NCBI GenBank assembly: GCA_017887325.1
Contig: JAGHIE010000023.1
Coordinates: forward strand, 1 to 54,304
Origin: Oscillospiraceae bacterium
GTDB taxonomy: Bacteria > Bacillota > Clostridia > Oscillospirales > Ruminococcaceae
Direction of reading: 5' to 3'
DNA length: 54,304 nt
The number at the start of each line of letters is the position of its first letter. The first letter of the stretch is position 1. The position numbers were made by a program, and so were the translations under genes. Of the stretch, positions 40,469 through 49,998 are shown piece after piece. The notes under the pieces are model-generated. The model saw only the letters and a list, made by a program, of their open reading frames with translations. It made no database searches and was not told where the DNA came from.

Positions 40469-41629
40469 ATGAAAAAGATAGTAGCAATATTTATTAGTTT
40501 TTTTATTGTTTACTCTATGACTTGTAATTTATTTGCACAAGATAATAATGCAAGTAATTTAGATTTATTAGCTAACAATGCAATTATAATGGAAGCTGAA
40601 ACTGGAAAAATTTTGTATTCTAAAAATGAAACAGAACAAAAAGCACCTGCATCTGTTACTAAAATTATGACAATGCTTTTAACTTTAGAGCAAATAGATA
40701 AAGGGAAACTGTCATTTGATGATATTATAACAGCATCTGAACATGCAAAAGAAATGGGCGGAACTCAAATAAATTTAGATGTTGGGGAAAAAATGTCTGT
40801 GTATGATTTATTGATGTCTGTTGCTGTTGCATCTGCTAACGATTCTGCCATGGCGTTAGCTGAACATATAGGTGGTAGTGAGTCAGGTTTTGTTAATATG
40901 ATGAATAATAAAGCAAAAGAACTTGGCATGGAAAATACTAACTTTGTAAATCCACATGGATTACCAGTAGATAATCATTTAACTTGTGCTAAAGATATAG
41001 CTATAATGACTAGAGAACTTTTAAAGTATGAAAAAACAGAAGAATTTATTGGGACTAAAATTTATCCTATAAGAGAAGGCGAAAATGAGTATAAAATGAG
41101 AAACACAAACAATCTTTTGTGGAGTTATCAAGGGTGTGTAGGTGGTAAAACAGGGTATACTCAAGATGCTGGATATTGTATGAGTGTTGTTGCTAAAAGA
41201 GATGGTATGACTATAATAGCAGTAGTTATGGGAGAAAAAACATCAAAAGACAGAACAGCAGATTTAGAAAAAATGTTAGACCATGCTTTTATGACTTATG
41301 ATTTGTATGAAATAGATTTAGAGAATATTAAAAAAAATAAAATTGATGTAGAGTATGGGGATACTAAACAAGTAAAAATAAAAGTAGAAAATACTGAAGT
41401 ACCAAAACAAGTTATAATTAAGGGAAGCCAACCGAAAGTTGAACAAAAAACAAAATTAGATAAAAGTGTAAAAGCTCCTGTTAAAAAAGGACAAAAAGTA
41501 GGGCAAATAACTACTTATATGAATGGAGAAGAAATATATAGCACTAATATAATTGCTTGTGATAATGTTAATAAAAGAAGTTTCATAAAATCATTAGAAA
41601 TGATATTTAAAAACATGATTGAATTGTAA
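40469..41629 (+). CDS. D-alanyl-D-alanine carboxypeptidase (PBP5/DacF type)
   Basis: A 386-residue exported penicillin-binding protein. The N-terminus is a signal peptide (about 1-24, cut near F-A-Q). The three active-site motifs are present: S-V-T-K (62-65), S-A-N (122-124) and K-T-G (227-229). A C-terminal beta-rich domain (about 280-360) follows, as in PBP5/DacF. It trims terminal D-Ala from peptidoglycan stem peptides outside the membrane. The RBS AAAGGAG at about 40457 supports the start. No neighbour looks functionally tied. Confidence 0.92.
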   Translation: MKKIVAIFISFFIVYSMTCNLFAQDNNASNLDLLANNAIIMEAETGKILYSKNETEQKAPASVTKIMTMLLTLEQIDKGKLSFDDIITASEHAKEMGGTQINLDVGEKMSVYDLLMSVAVASANDSAMALAEHIGGSESGFVNMMNNKAKELGMENTNFVNPHGLPVDNHLTCAKDIAIMTRELLKYEKTEEFIGTKIYPIREGENEYKMRNTNNLLWSYQGCVGGKTGYTQDAGYCMSVVAKRDGMTIIAVVMGEKTSKDRTADLEKMLDHAFMTYDLYEIDLENIKKNKIDVEYGDTKQVKIKVENTEVPKQVIIKGSQPKVEQKTKLDKSVKAPVKKGQKVGQITTYMNGEEIYSTNIIACDNVNKRSFIKSLEMIFKNMIEL

Positions 41630-41733
41630 AAATAATATATAAATTACACATAATTTCTTTGTCAATTGTTAAAAATAACAAAAAAACTACAGATATTCCT
41701 ACACCTAATACATGAAAAATTCAAAAACTAGAC

Positions 41734-41762
41734 TTGAAAAAATGTAATATTTAATGTAATAT
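41734..41762 (+). promoter_or_regulatory. Likely promoter of pgi
   Basis: TTGAAA at 41734-41739, 17-base spacer, TAATAT at 41757-41762. An AT-only dyad (about 41782-41812) follows before the start codon. Confidence 0.5.
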
Positions 41763-41835
41763 TAGTATATAGATTAATAATAAATAACAAATTTTTATTA
41801 TTAATGACGAATTAATGTATTATGGGGGTTTATAC

Positions 41836-43173
41836 ATGTCAATAAAACTTAACGATAAACATATGGGTTCTTTTGTTAAAGAACATGAATTAAAAGGTAT
41901 GCAACCTTTAATCACTTCAGCTCATAATCAATTGATGAATAAAACAGGGCTAGGAAATGATTTTTTAGGTTGGGTTGAGTTACCAACAAATTATGATAAA
42001 GAAGAAGCTCAAAGAGTTATAAAAGCAGCTGAAAAAATAAAATCAGATTCAGATATACTTATCGTTATAGGTATAGGTGGTTCTTACTTAGGTGCTAGAG
42101 CTGTTATTGAAGCTTTAAAATCACCTTTTTACAATAATTTGAAAAAAGATACTCCAGATATCTATTTCGTAGGAAATAATATTAATCCAACATATTTAAA
42201 CGAAATTATTTCAATTTGCGAAGGAAAAGATATTTCTGTAAATATTATTTCAAAATCAGGTACAACAACAGAACCTGCTTTAGCATTTAGAGTATTTAGA
42301 GAATTATTAGAAAACAAATATGGTGATGAAGAAGCAAGAAAAAGAATATATGCAACAACAGATAAAGCTAGAGGAACATTAAAAGAACTTGCTGATAAAG
42401 AAGGATACGAAACATTCGTTATTCCTGATGATGTTGGTGGTCGTTTCTCAGTTTTAACACCAGTAGGATTACTTCCAATTGCTGTAAGTGGTTGTGATAT
42501 TTATAAATTATTAGAAGGTGCAAAAGCTGCACAAGAAGAATTAAACGATGAAGATGTATTTAATAATGATTGTTATAAATATGTAGCATATCGTACAGCT
42601 TTATGGAATAAAGGTAAAAAAGTTGAAATGTTAGTATCATATGATCCAGCATTTACAATGATGAATGAATGGTTCAAACAATTATTTGGTGAAAGTGAAG
42701 GTAAAGACAATAAGGGTATTTATCCTTCATCAGCTATTTTCTCAACAGATTTACACTCATTAGGTCAATATATTCAAGATGGTTCAAGAATTTTATTTGA
42801 AACAGTTTTAGATATTCAAAAACCTAAATCAGATTTCTTTGTAAAAGATGACCCAAATAATTTAGATGGATTAAATTTCTTATCAAATCAAAATATGTCC
42901 ATTGTAAATAGAAAAGCTTTAGAAGGAACAGTAATTGCTCATACTGAAGGTGGCACACCTAATATGATTTTAGAAATGCCAGAAATCAGTGAGTTTGAAT
43001 TAGGATATTTAATTTACTTCTTTGAAAAAGCTTGTGCAATAGATGGATATGTATTAGGAGTAAATCCATTTGACCAACCTGGTGTTGAAAGTTATAAGAA
43101 AAATATGTTTGCTTTACTTGGCAAACCAGGATATGAAAGTGAAAAACAAGCACTTTTAGAAAAATTAAAATAA
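41836..43173 (+). CDS. pgi: Glucose-6-phosphate isomerase
   Basis: The 445-residue product matches bacterial phosphoglucose isomerase of the ~450-residue Firmicutes type: [10 protein letters not shown] (about 75-84), S-K-S-G-T-T-T-E (about 138-145), G-G-R-F-S-V-L-T (about 201-208), and a late H-T-E-G-G-T-P-N. It interconverts glucose-6-phosphate and fructose-6-phosphate. ATG 41836 is chosen since GGGGG lies nine bases before it; a further upstream ATG overlaps that site. Confidence 0.97.
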   Translation: MSIKLNDKHMGSFVKEHELKGMQPLITSAHNQLMNKTGLGNDFLGWVELPTNYDKEEAQRVIKAAEKIKSDSDILIVIGIGGSYLGARAVIEALKSPFYNNLKKDTPDIYFVGNNINPTYLNEIISICEGKDISVNIISKSGTTTEPALAFRVFRELLENKYGDEEARKRIYATTDKARGTLKELADKEGYETFVIPDDVGGRFSVLTPVGLLPIAVSGCDIYKLLEGAKAAQEELNDEDVFNNDCYKYVAYRTALWNKGKKVEMLVSYDPAFTMMNEWFKQLFGESEGKDNKGIYPSSAIFSTDLHSLGQYIQDGSRILFETVLDIQKPKSDFFVKDDPNNLDGLNFLSNQNMSIVNRKALEGTVIAHTEGGTPNMILEMPEISEFELGYLIYFFEKACAIDGYVLGVNPFDQPGVESYKKNMFALLGKPGYESEKQALLEKLK

Positions 43174-43286
43174 TTTATTAAATATTTAGAGTTATTAGCA
43201 TATTATTTTATCAACATTAGTTGATTTATAATATAAACGGTTTCACTACATACCAGTACTGAAACATATGATAGGAGGAAAAAGTT

Positions 43287-43697
43287 ATGATTAAATTAAT
43301 CGTAGGAAGCAAAGGTTCAGGAAAAACAAAAATATTAATTGACAGAGTAAATGAAACAGCTAGAACAACAAATGGTAGTGTAGTTTGTATTGAAAAAGAT
43401 ATGAAACTTAATTTTGAAATAGTACCTTCTGTTAGATTGATAGATGTTGAAGAATATAAAGTAGATAGTTATGATGTATTCTATGGATTTATTTCTGGTG
43501 TATTAGCAGGAAATTATGATATAAAAGATGTTTTCGTAGATGGTATTTTAAGAATTGGTGGAGCAGTAAAAGACTTAGAAGGTTTATGTAGACTTGTTAA
43601 AAAAGTTGATGAACTTGTAAAAGATGAAGTTACAGTTACATTTACAGTTTCTACTGATTTAGCAAACTTACCAGAAGACTTAAAAAAATATTTATAA
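43287..43697 (+). CDS. Conserved small P-loop protein of unknown function
   Basis: A 136-residue protein that begins M-I-K-L-I-V-G-S-K-G-S-G-K-T-K, a Walker A P-loop, followed by an alpha/beta fold with V-C-I-E-K-D-M (about 34-40), Y-D-V-F-Y-G-F (about 62-68), and a late V-T-F-T-V-S. I do not recognise a named family, though similar short proteins occur in clostridia. No Walker B with a clear acidic pair is obvious. It has AGGAGG at 43274-43279 and its own terminator, and precedes rsmE. Confidence 0.7.
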   Translation: MIKLIVGSKGSGKTKILIDRVNETARTTNGSVVCIEKDMKLNFEIVPSVRLIDVEEYKVDSYDVFYGFISGVLAGNYDIKDVFVDGILRIGGAVKDLEGLCRLVKKVDELVKDEVTVTFTVSTDLANLPEDLKKYL

Positions 43698-43709
43698 TAG
43701 ATTAAACTA

Positions 43710-43740
43710 AAAAGAGGTATCTATTAGATGCCTCTTTTAG
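43710..43740 (+). terminator. Terminator after the P-loop gene
   Basis: A 13-base-pair stem (43710-43722 with 43726-43738, one G-U pair) and a short T run. Confidence 0.75.
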
Positions 43741-43767
43741 ATTATTTAAAGGAGTAAAAATTTATAT

Positions 43768-44490
43768 ATGCCTAGATTTTTTAGTGATAACATTTTTGAA
43801 AATAAAATAGTAATTGACGAGGAAGATTCAAAACATATAAGAAAAGTTTTAAGAATGAGAGTAGGTGATGAATTAGCTGTTTCATCATCACATAAAATAG
43901 ATTATCAATGTAAGATTTCATCTTTAGATGGAGAAAATGTTGAACTTGAAATTATTTCTAACAAACCAAATGAAACCGAACCAACAGTAGAAGTAGTTTT
44001 ATATCAAGCATTGCCTAAAAGTGATAAAATGGATTTGATTATGCAAAAGGCAGTAGAACTTGGTGTTACTAGAATAGTACCAATACTAACAAAAAGATGC
44101 GTATCACGACCAGATGAAAAATCTATGAATAAAAAGATTGTTCGTTATCAAAAGATAGTTAAAGAAGCTGCTAAACAATGTGGTAGAGGGATAATTCCTA
44201 TTGTAGATGAAATGAAAACTTTTGACCAAGTTATAAAAAATCCTGATAATTTAGAAAAAATGATTATTTTTTATGAAGGTGGAGGAGAAAGAATAAATGA
44301 TATTGTATCCGAAGACCAAAAAAGTGTTGGGATAATAATAGGGTCTGAAGGTGGTTTTGATTTAGAGGAAGTTGAAAAAGCTGTTGATAATGGTGTTTTA
44401 AAAGCTACTTTAGGAAAATTAATATTAAGATGTGAAACAGCACCATTGACAGCTATTAGCATACTTATGAATGTTACAAAAAATATATAA
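43768..44490 (+). CDS. rsmE: 16S rRNA (uracil(1498)-N3)-methyltransferase
   Basis: A 240-residue SPOUT methyltransferase: N-terminal PUA-like part with H-I-R-K-V-L-R-M-R (about 24-32), then the knotted domain with Q-A-L-P-K (about 79-83), K-A-V-E-L-G-V (about 94-100), I-G-S-E-G-G-F (about 191-197) and L-G-K-L-I-L-R-C-E-T-A-P (about 212-223). It methylates U1498 of 16S rRNA. Length is typical. RBS AAAGGAG. Confidence 0.95.
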   Translation: MPRFFSDNIFENKIVIDEEDSKHIRKVLRMRVGDELAVSSSHKIDYQCKISSLDGENVELEIISNKPNETEPTVEVVLYQALPKSDKMDLIMQKAVELGVTRIVPILTKRCVSRPDEKSMNKKIVRYQKIVKEAAKQCGRGIIPIVDEMKTFDQVIKNPDNLEKMIIFYEGGGERINDIVSEDQKSVGIIIGSEGGFDLEEVEKAVDNGVLKATLGKLILRCETAPLTAISILMNVTKNI

Positions 44491-44569
44491 ATTTTTATTG
44501 ATAATAAAAGTATTAGAGTATATAATAATGGTGTAGGTAAAAAATTATTAATACAAGGAGTGTTATATT

Positions 44570-44866
44570 ATGGAAAGAAAAATACCATGGCTAAAAATAG
44601 CAGTGGCTGCAGCAGTAGTAGCTACAACAGCTGTTGGAATAGCTTTGTTTATTAAAAAGAAATTAGACGAATTAAAACTTCGTGACGAAGAATATGATTT
44701 CTTTGATGATGAATGTGAATTTTATGACAGCTATAATCCTATGGATGAGGTTGTTACACATGAAGAAGACGAAGTTGTTTCAGAAGAACCACAAGAAGTT
44801 GTTGAAACAACAGAAGATGTTGAAGAAGAAAATTTAGATTCTGATGAAGAAGAAAAAGAATTTTAA
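44570..44866 (+). CDS. Membrane-anchored acidic small protein
   Basis: A 98-residue protein with a basic start, one hydrophobic helix (about 7-28), then I-K-K-K and a very acidic tail rich in D and E (about 37-98). I do not recognise it. It may be a small membrane-anchored protein with the acidic tail inside the cell or outside; no enzyme motif is visible. The RBS is AAGGAG at about 44555. It precedes the initiator tRNA, 68 bases on. Confidence 0.6.
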   Translation: MERKIPWLKIAVAAAVVATTAVGIALFIKKKLDELKLRDEEYDFFDDECEFYDSYNPMDEVVTHEEDEVVSEEPQEVVETTEDVEEENLDSDEEEKEF

Positions 44867-44874
44867 AAAAGTTC

Positions 44875-44903
44875 TTGACATTTATATTTATTTATGATAT
44901 TAT
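44875..44903 (+). promoter_or_regulatory. Promoter of the initiator tRNA
   Basis: TTGACA at 44875-44880, 17-base spacer, TATTAT at 44898-44903. A small hairpin (GCAGTC...GACTGC) lies at 44910-44926 before the tRNA. Confidence 0.8.
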
Positions 44904-44933
44904 ATATAAGCAGTCAGCAAGACTGCTATATAT

Positions 44934-45010
<77 letters not shown>

Positions 45011-45016
45011 ATAATC

Positions 45017-45050
45017 AAAACTCAAGCGTGTGCTTGAGTTTTTTGTTTTA
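45017..45050 (+). terminator. Terminator after the initiator tRNA
   Basis: An 11-base-pair stem (45017-45027 with 45032-45042) with GTGT loop and T run. Confidence 0.9.
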
Positions 45051-45062
45051 TAAAATAAATTT

Positions 45063-45095
45063 AAAAGAGTGGTTATTAAATAACCACTCTTTTTT
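45063..45095. terminator. Bidirectional terminator, overlapping the SemiSWEET-like stop
   Basis: A 13-base-pair stem (45063-45075 with 45081-45093) with flanking A and T tracts; the minus-strand gene's stop codon lies inside it. Confidence 0.8.
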
Positions 45096-45345
45096 CATGT
45101 TGTCTATTTAAAATCCAAATTGTACAGTCTATACTTACCATACATAAATTTATAATATAAAAATAAATAACAACATCATAGCTGTATATTAACTTATGAA
45201 AAATACCAGCAATATACCCTAAAATCAATACTAGCATAAAGATTAAACTCTTACCTTTAGTAGATTTAGATTTAATTGAGTTGTATATTGAAAAAGGCCA
45301 AGCTAATCCAAAGCATAGTAGCATAGTTAATTCAAATATACTCAA
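45076..45345 (-). CDS. Small three-helix membrane protein (SemiSWEET-like)
   Basis: An 89-residue protein with three hydrophobic helices. It has F-G-L-A-W-P-F-S-I-Y-N-S (about 12-23) then a basic S-T-K-G-K-S loop, like the PQ-loop/SemiSWEET sugar-transporter fold, though the sequence is far from characterised members. Such half-SWEETs act as dimers. The frame overlaps the PEBP gene by four bases (ATGA type), so translation is probably coupled. Substrate is unknown. Confidence 0.6.
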   Translation of the reverse strand: MSIFELTMLLCFGLAWPFSIYNSIKSKSTKGKSLIFMLVLILGYIAGIFHKLIYSYDVVIYFYIINLCMVSIDCTIWILNRQHEKRVVI

Positions 45346-45848
45346 TTTTCATATACTCCTTTTATTAATCCTGTATCAAGGATATGCCCTTCCATAGCAT
45401 GAAATAGTTCGTTTAAATAGAAGCCGTTTTTTAAATCAAGTTTACAGTCTAATGCGTAAACATTTATTTCATAAGTATGTTTTCCATGATTTTTAGGAGG
45501 ATACATACCTCCATAAAAACTACAAACTTCTGCAGGAACATTTCCTCCTTGCATACTAATCCAACTATTTACACCTTGAACCCAATCTTTGTTACTTATA
45601 CTTTCATTTTCAAAAATTTCATTAGCTGTGATATTTGCAACAGTCCAGTGTACCCAAGAAAAACCTCCACTTACTGGGAAAGCATCTTTATCTTCAATAA
45701 ATATAGCAAAAGATACTGTGTTTTCTGGAACATCTTCAAATTTTAGTGGAATGGAACATGTTGGAATTCCATATTCATTAAGTTCTCCTCGGCAACCATG
45801 TCTATCATCAATAATACCATTATTTATACTTGTACTTGTTATTTTCAT
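45342..45848 (-). CDS. YbhB/YbcL-type PEBP family protein
   Basis: A 168-residue protein of the phosphatidylethanolamine-binding/Raf kinase inhibitor-like family: D-K-D-A-F-P (about 51-56, for the D-P-D-A-P block), G-F-S-W-V-H-W-T-V-A-N-I (about 62-73), and a late Y-G-G-M-Y-P-P-K-N-H-G-K-H-T-Y-E (about 112-127). Bacterial members are cytoplasmic or exported with unclear roles. It sits after the HxlR gene on the same strand and overlaps the SemiSWEET-like gene by four bases. Confidence 0.88.
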   Translation of the reverse strand: MKITSTSINNGIIDDRHGCRGELNEYGIPTCSIPLKFEDVPENTVSFAIFIEDKDAFPVSGGFSWVHWTVANITANEIFENESISNKDWVQGVNSWISMQGGNVPAEVCSFYGGMYPPKNHGKHTYEINVYALDCKLDLKNGFYLNELFHAMEGHILDTGLIKGVYEN

Positions 45849-45938
45849 AGTGTAATACCTCCGTTAATTATCTACAAATATAGTATAAATCATGATTGAT
45901 AAAATGACAATTACGCACTTTTTTGTAAGTATGGATTT

Positions 45939-46295
45939 TTATATAAGACCTTTTTGTTTTAATATTTCTTCTTGACCTAACTCTAACATATAATCAATTC
46001 CTACTTGTTGGAAAATTGTAAGAGCTTTTAAAATTTCATTTCCTCTATCAGTTAGAAAGTATTCTGTTTTTAAAGGATAAGTGTCATAAACTATCTTGTC
46101 AATAATTTTTACATCAATTAATTCTTTTAAATGTTCTTGTAACATCTTTTCTGTTATTCCAGATATATCTCTTTTCAAGGTAGATGGAGAAGTTGCTCCT
46201 AGCCTTAATCTCCATATAATTATACATTTCCATTTTCCTTTTAACATATCTTGAATTAATTCTAAAGGGCAAGTATATTCTTTTCTTAATTTCAT
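45939..46295 (-). CDS. HxlR family transcriptional regulator
   Basis: A 118-residue winged-helix protein of the HxlR (MarR-related) family: E-Y-T-C-P-L-E-L near the start, with the conserved cysteine (redox-sensing in some members), G-K-W-K (about 19-22), and a late Y-P-L-K-T-E-Y-F-L-T wing (about 74-83). It likely regulates the PEBP/SemiSWEET-like pair downstream on the same strand or its own gene. ATG 46295 is chosen for AGGTG ahead; a start 27 bases upstream lies before that site. Confidence 0.85.
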   Translation of the reverse strand: MKLRKEYTCPLELIQDMLKGKWKCIIIWRLRLGATSPSTLKRDISGITEKMLQEHLKELIDVKIIDKIVYDTYPLKTEYFLTDRGNEILKALTIFQQVGIDYMLELGQEEILKQKGLI

Positions 46296-46378
46296 AAAAT
46301 CACCTACGGACATTTTTATCAATATTATAATTATTTATTAATGTGTAGTCAAATAAAGTAATATTAATATATGATTTG

Positions 46379-46407
46379 TTGACATTAAAAATTTTATGTG
46401 ATAATGT
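46379..46407 (+). promoter_or_regulatory. Promoter of the maf unit
   Basis: TTGACA at 46379-46384, 17-base spacer, TAATGT at 46402-46407. The maf ATG is 34 bases on. Confidence 0.6.
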
Positions 46408-46440
46408 AAACAATAGCTATAATTTTAATGGAGGATAAAT

Positions 46441-47025
46441 ATGAGAGTTATTTTAGCTTCTGCTTCACCAAGAAGAAGTGACTTGTTAAATCAAGTAGGT
46501 ATAAAATTTGAAGTTCAAGTATCTGATGTGCAAGAAAAAATAATTGGTAATATTCCTAGTGATATTGTAAAGAATTTAGCAATGCAAAAAGCTGAAGATA
46601 TATTTAATAAAAATATAGGAGATGTTTTGGTTATAGGAGCAGATACAGTTGTTGCAAAAGATAATGAAATAATGGGAAAGCCTGTAGATGAAAAAGATGC
46701 TTTTGATAAAATAAAAATGCTACAAGGTGATGAACATAAAGTTTATACTGGTGTTTGTGTGTGCTATCGATTAAATGGGAAAGAAAACAATATTTCTTTT
46801 TATGAAGAAAGTAGCGTATATATGCATAAAATGAGTGATGAACAAATTTTAGATTATATAGAAACTAAGGAGCCTATGGATAAAGCAGGAGCTTATGGTA
46901 TACAAGGAATTTGTGCTATATATATTGAGAAGATAAATGGAGATTATAACAATATAGTTGGCTTACCGGTATCAAGATTATATCAAGAATGTCTGAAAAT
47001 AGGCATAGATTTGAGAAATATATAA
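46441..47025 (+). CDS. maf: Maf-type nucleoside triphosphate pyrophosphatase
   Basis: A 194-residue protein of the Maf family: S-A-S-P-R-R-S-D-L-L (about 7-16), G-A-D-T-V-V (about 68-73), G-K-P-V-D-E (about 80-85) and K-A-G-A-Y-G-I-Q-G (about 147-155). Maf proteins hydrolyse dTTP, UTP or modified nucleotides and slow septum formation. Length fits. Start follows TGGAGG. It leads a short plus-strand unit with a thioesterase, a lipoprotein and rnhA. Confidence 0.93.
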   Translation: MRVILASASPRRSDLLNQVGIKFEVQVSDVQEKIIGNIPSDIVKNLAMQKAEDIFNKNIGDVLVIGADTVVAKDNEIMGKPVDEKDAFDKIKMLQGDEHKVYTGVCVCYRLNGKENNISFYEESSVYMHKMSDEQILDYIETKEPMDKAGAYGIQGICAIYIEKINGDYNNIVGLPVSRLYQECLKIGIDLRNI

Positions 47026-47077
47026 CTTGATAACAAAAAGGTTATAGTGTATCATATTTTATTAGGAAGTGATATTA

Positions 47078-47500
47078 ATGAGAAGTGAAAGTAAAATAAC
47101 AGCAAGATATGCTGAAACAGACCAAATGGGAATTATTCATCATTCTGTTTATCCTGTTTGGTACGAAGTTGCAAGAACAGATTTTATAAAAAAAGCTGGT
47201 ATGACATATACAGAAATGGAAAAACAAGGATTAATGTTGCCATTAATAGAATTAGGTTGTAGATATATATATCCAGCTAAATATGAAGATGAATTGACAA
47301 TAGAATGTTACATAGAAGAATTTAAGGCATCAAAAATTAAATTTGCGTATGAGGTTTATTCAAAAGACAGAGTTTTACTAAATAGAGGGTTTACTACTCA
47401 TGCGTGGACAAATTTAGATTTAAAACCTTTAAATATGAAAAAACATTTCCCTGAAATATACGATTTAGTTTTAAATTCTATGGAGGAAACAGATGAATAA
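47078..47500 (+). CDS. Acyl-CoA thioesterase (YbgC/4HBT type)
   Basis: A 140-residue hotdog-fold thioesterase: Y-A-E-T-D-Q-M-G-I-I-H-H (about 9-20) with the catalytic aspartate, Y-E-V-A-R-T (about 27-32), and Y-E-D-E-L-T-I (about 68-74). Members hydrolyse small acyl-CoAs or fatty acyl-ACP. ATG 47078 follows AGGAAG. It overlaps the lipoprotein gene by eight bases, so the two are translationally close. Confidence 0.9.
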   Translation: MRSESKITARYAETDQMGIIHHSVYPVWYEVARTDFIKKAGMTYTEMEKQGLMLPLIELGCRYIYPAKYEDELTIECYIEEFKASKIKFAYEVYSKDRVLLNRGFTTHAWTNLDLKPLNMKKHFPEIYDLVLNSMEETDE

Positions 47501-48113
47501 AAAAATAATTTCATTATTTTTGGTGTTATTATGTAGTTGCTGTTTTGTATCTTGTAATAAAATAGAAGAAAAAAAATCTGAAGAAAGCAGTACAGCTACT
47601 AGCAATCAAACTCCTGTTGATGAAGCTTTAGATAATATTTCAGATGAATTAAAAGGTGTAGAGATAACACAAGATGATATTCAATATAAGGATACTGTAA
47701 CAATAAATAAAATTACAAGCGAAAGATATCAAGGAGAAGTAACACAAAAAGATGCTCCACATGGGAATAAAATAGAAGTTGGAATAGTTACCAATGATGA
47801 AACTGGTGAAAAATATTCATTGGTTGATTTATTTGATATTAGTGATGAGTTTGTTTCACTTATAATTGATAAAAGTAATAGTCAGCTTGATGATATGTCA
47901 ACACAGTTTACAAGTAATTTTAGTAATGATGAGTGGAAATCTAGATTAGAAAATGTGGCAGTAGATCAAAGTCTTTCATATTTTATTTTTAATGAGTCCG
48001 AGCAATTGGAAATATACTTCGATGTTCCACCAGCTTATGGTTCATTTATGAAAATAGTCACATTGGATAAATCTGATTGGATAAATTTTGTAAAAGATAA
48101 AAATTTGTTTTAG
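47493..48113 (+). CDS. Lipoprotein with RsiV/DUF3298-like C-terminus
   Basis: A 206-residue lipoprotein: a signal peptide with lipobox ending V-S-C (cysteine about 21), a Glu/Ser-rich linker (about 25-60), and a C-terminal domain with Y-Q-G-E-V-T, D-L-F-D-I-S-D-E-F and Y-F-D-V-P-P-A-Y-G-S (about 174-183). The latter pattern resembles DUF3298/RsiV-type extracellular domains that sense ligands; that relation is inference. Overlaps the thioesterase gene by eight bases. Anchored on the outer face of the membrane. Confidence 0.7.
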   Translation: MNKKIISLFLVLLCSCCFVSCNKIEEKKSEESSTATSNQTPVDEALDNISDELKGVEITQDDIQYKDTVTINKITSERYQGEVTQKDAPHGNKIEVGIVTNDETGEKYSLVDLFDISDEFVSLIIDKSNSQLDDMSTQFTSNFSNDEWKSRLENVAVDQSLSYFIFNESEQLEIYFDVPPAYGSFMKIVTLDKSDWINFVKDKNLF

Positions 48114-48126
48114 CTAGGAGATAGAA

Positions 48127-48576
48127 ATGGCAGATAATTTAAGTAAAGTATATATATATACCGATGGTGCTTGTTCAGGAAATCCAGGACCGGGTGGTTG
48201 GGGTGCTATTTTAAAAGCAGGAACTAACATGAAAGAACTAAGTGGTGGTGAAGCTAATACTACCAATAATAGAATGGAAATGACAGCTATTATACAAGCT
48301 TTGTCAGCATTAAAAAGACCTTGTGATGTAACATTAACTAGTGATAGTAAATATGTAATTGATGCTATTGAAAAAGGTTGGGTAAAAAAGTGGAAAGCAA
48401 ATAATTGGATGAGAAATAAAAAAGATCCTGCATTAAATGCTGATTTATGGGAAAAAATACTTACATTGTTAGATATTCACAAAGTTACTTTTGTTTGGGT
48501 TAAAGGACATGCAGGACATCCAGAAAACGAAAGATGTGATCAATTGGCTGTAATGGAATCAAAAAAATATTATTAA
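48127..48576 (+). CDS. rnhA: Ribonuclease HI
   Basis: A 149-residue RNase H1: [16 protein letters not shown] (about 11-26) with the first aspartate, N-N-R-M-E-M-T-A (about 46-53) with glutamate, T-S-D-S-K-Y-V (about 71-77) with aspartate, and [12 protein letters not shown] (about 124-135). It cleaves RNA in RNA-DNA hybrids. Length matches E. coli type. It lies 13 bases after the lipoprotein gene. Confidence 0.97.
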   Translation: MADNLSKVYIYTDGACSGNPGPGGWGAILKAGTNMKELSGGEANTTNNRMEMTAIIQALSALKRPCDVTLTSDSKYVIDAIEKGWVKKWKANNWMRNKKDPALNADLWEKILTLLDIHKVTFVWVKGHAGHPENERCDQLAVMESKKYY

Positions 48577-48670
48577 AAAAATTTATTGATTTAATTCAAC
48601 GGCTTTTTACACTAAAAATGTATATTTTTTGTATTTATTATAAAAAAATATAAAAATATAATAAAATGTA

Positions 48671-48730
48671 TTGCAATATACACGGTATAGGTATATAATA
48701 AATTTGTTAAATGAGTATATGCTCATTTAA
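48671..48730 (+). promoter_or_regulatory. Promoter and palindrome upstream of nifS
   Basis: TTGCAA at 48671-48676, 17-base spacer, TATAAT at 48694-48699. A palindrome with 9-base arms (TTAAATGAG, 48707-48715, and its complement at 48722-48730) sits over the start site, and the spacer holds GTATA repeats. An iron-sulfur-responsive regulator of the Rrf2 type is one candidate for control; not proven. Confidence 0.6.
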
Positions 48731-48797
48731 AATGAATAATTAATGAAAAATTACCAAATATAAATATAGTCTATAATAGAGAAATGAGGAAATCGTT

Positions 48798-49973
48798 ATG
48801 AATAAAATAGTGTATGTTGACAATGCAGCAACAACTAAAATTAACGACGAAGTGTTAAAAGAAATGATGCCATACTTAACAGAGCATTATGGCAATGCTT
48901 CTAGTATATATTCAGTGGGTCGTGAGTCTAAAAAAGCGATTGAATTTGCCAGAGAAAAAGTTGCAAAAGCTTTAGGAGCAAAACCTACAGAAATATATTT
49001 TACAGCTGGTGGTTCAGAGTCAGATAACTGGGCTATAAGAGGAACAGCAATGGCTTTGAAGAAAAAAGGTAAAAATCATATTATTACAACAAATTTTGAA
49101 CACCATGCTGTTTTACACACTTGTGAATATTTAGAAAAACAAGGTTTTGAAGTTACTTATTTACCAGTTAACGAAAAAGGTTATGTAACAGCTGAACAAG
49201 TAAAGAATGCTATAAAACCAGAAACAGCTTTAGTTACTATTATGTATGCTAATAATGAAATAGGTACTATTCAACCTATTAAAGAAATAGGTGCTATTTG
49301 TAAAGAAAATAAAGTTCTTTTCCATACAGATGCAGTACAAGCTGTTGGTAATGTTAATATTGATGTTGTAGATCAAAATATTGATATGTTATCATTATCA
49401 GGACACAAAATATATGGACCAAAAGGTGTTGGTGTTTTATACATCAGAAATGGTATTCGTATAGATAACCTTATAACTGGTGGTGCTCAAGAAAGAGGAC
49501 GCAGAGCAGGTACTGAAAATTTAGCAGGTATAGTTGGCTTAGGTAAAGCTATCGAGTTAGCAACTGCAAATATAGATGAAAAAGTTGAAAAAGTAACTAA
49601 AATGAGAGATTACTTAATTGAGAATATTTCTAAAATACCATATACAAGATTAAACGGTGGTTTGGAAAATAGATTGTGCGGTAATATAAACTTCTCATTT
49701 GAAGCTGTTGAAGGTGAAGCATTATTATTAATGTTAGACTTTAAAGGTATTTGTGCTTCTTCAGGATCTGCATGTACATCAGGTTCTTTAGACCCATCTC
49801 ATGTTCTACTTGCTATAGGTTTACCTCATGAGATTGCACATGGTTCTTTGAGAATTAGTATTAATGATAAAACTACTCAAGAAGAGTTAGATTATATCAT
49901 TGAATGTTTACCACCAATTATTGAAAGATTAAGAGATATGTCACCAGTTTGGGAAAAAGTTAAAAATAGATAG
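48798..49973 (+). CDS. nifS: Cysteine desulfurase (NifS/IscS)
   Basis: A 391-residue PLP enzyme: N-A-A-T-T (about 7-11), G-N-A-S-S-I-Y (about 31-37), T-A-G-G-S-E-S-D-N (about 68-76), H-T-D-A-V-Q-A (about 176-182), [10 protein letters not shown] (about 200-209) with the PLP lysine, and [11 protein letters not shown] (about 317-327) with the catalytic cysteine. It takes sulfur from cysteine for iron-sulfur clusters. It is followed by iscU 25 bases on. Confidence 0.96.
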   Translation: MNKIVYVDNAATTKINDEVLKEMMPYLTEHYGNASSIYSVGRESKKAIEFAREKVAKALGAKPTEIYFTAGGSESDNWAIRGTAMALKKKGKNHIITTNFEHHAVLHTCEYLEKQGFEVTYLPVNEKGYVTAEQVKNAIKPETALVTIMYANNEIGTIQPIKEIGAICKENKVLFHTDAVQAVGNVNIDVVDQNIDMLSLSGHKIYGPKGVGVLYIRNGIRIDNLITGGAQERGRRAGTENLAGIVGLGKAIELATANIDEKVEKVTKMRDYLIENISKIPYTRLNGGLENRLCGNINFSFEAVEGEALLLMLDFKGICASSGSACTSGSLDPSHVLLAIGLPHEIAHGSLRISINDKTTQEELDYIIECLPPIIERLRDMSPVWEKVKNR

Positions 49974-49998
49974 AGGATATAAAAAGGAGTTTTGAATT

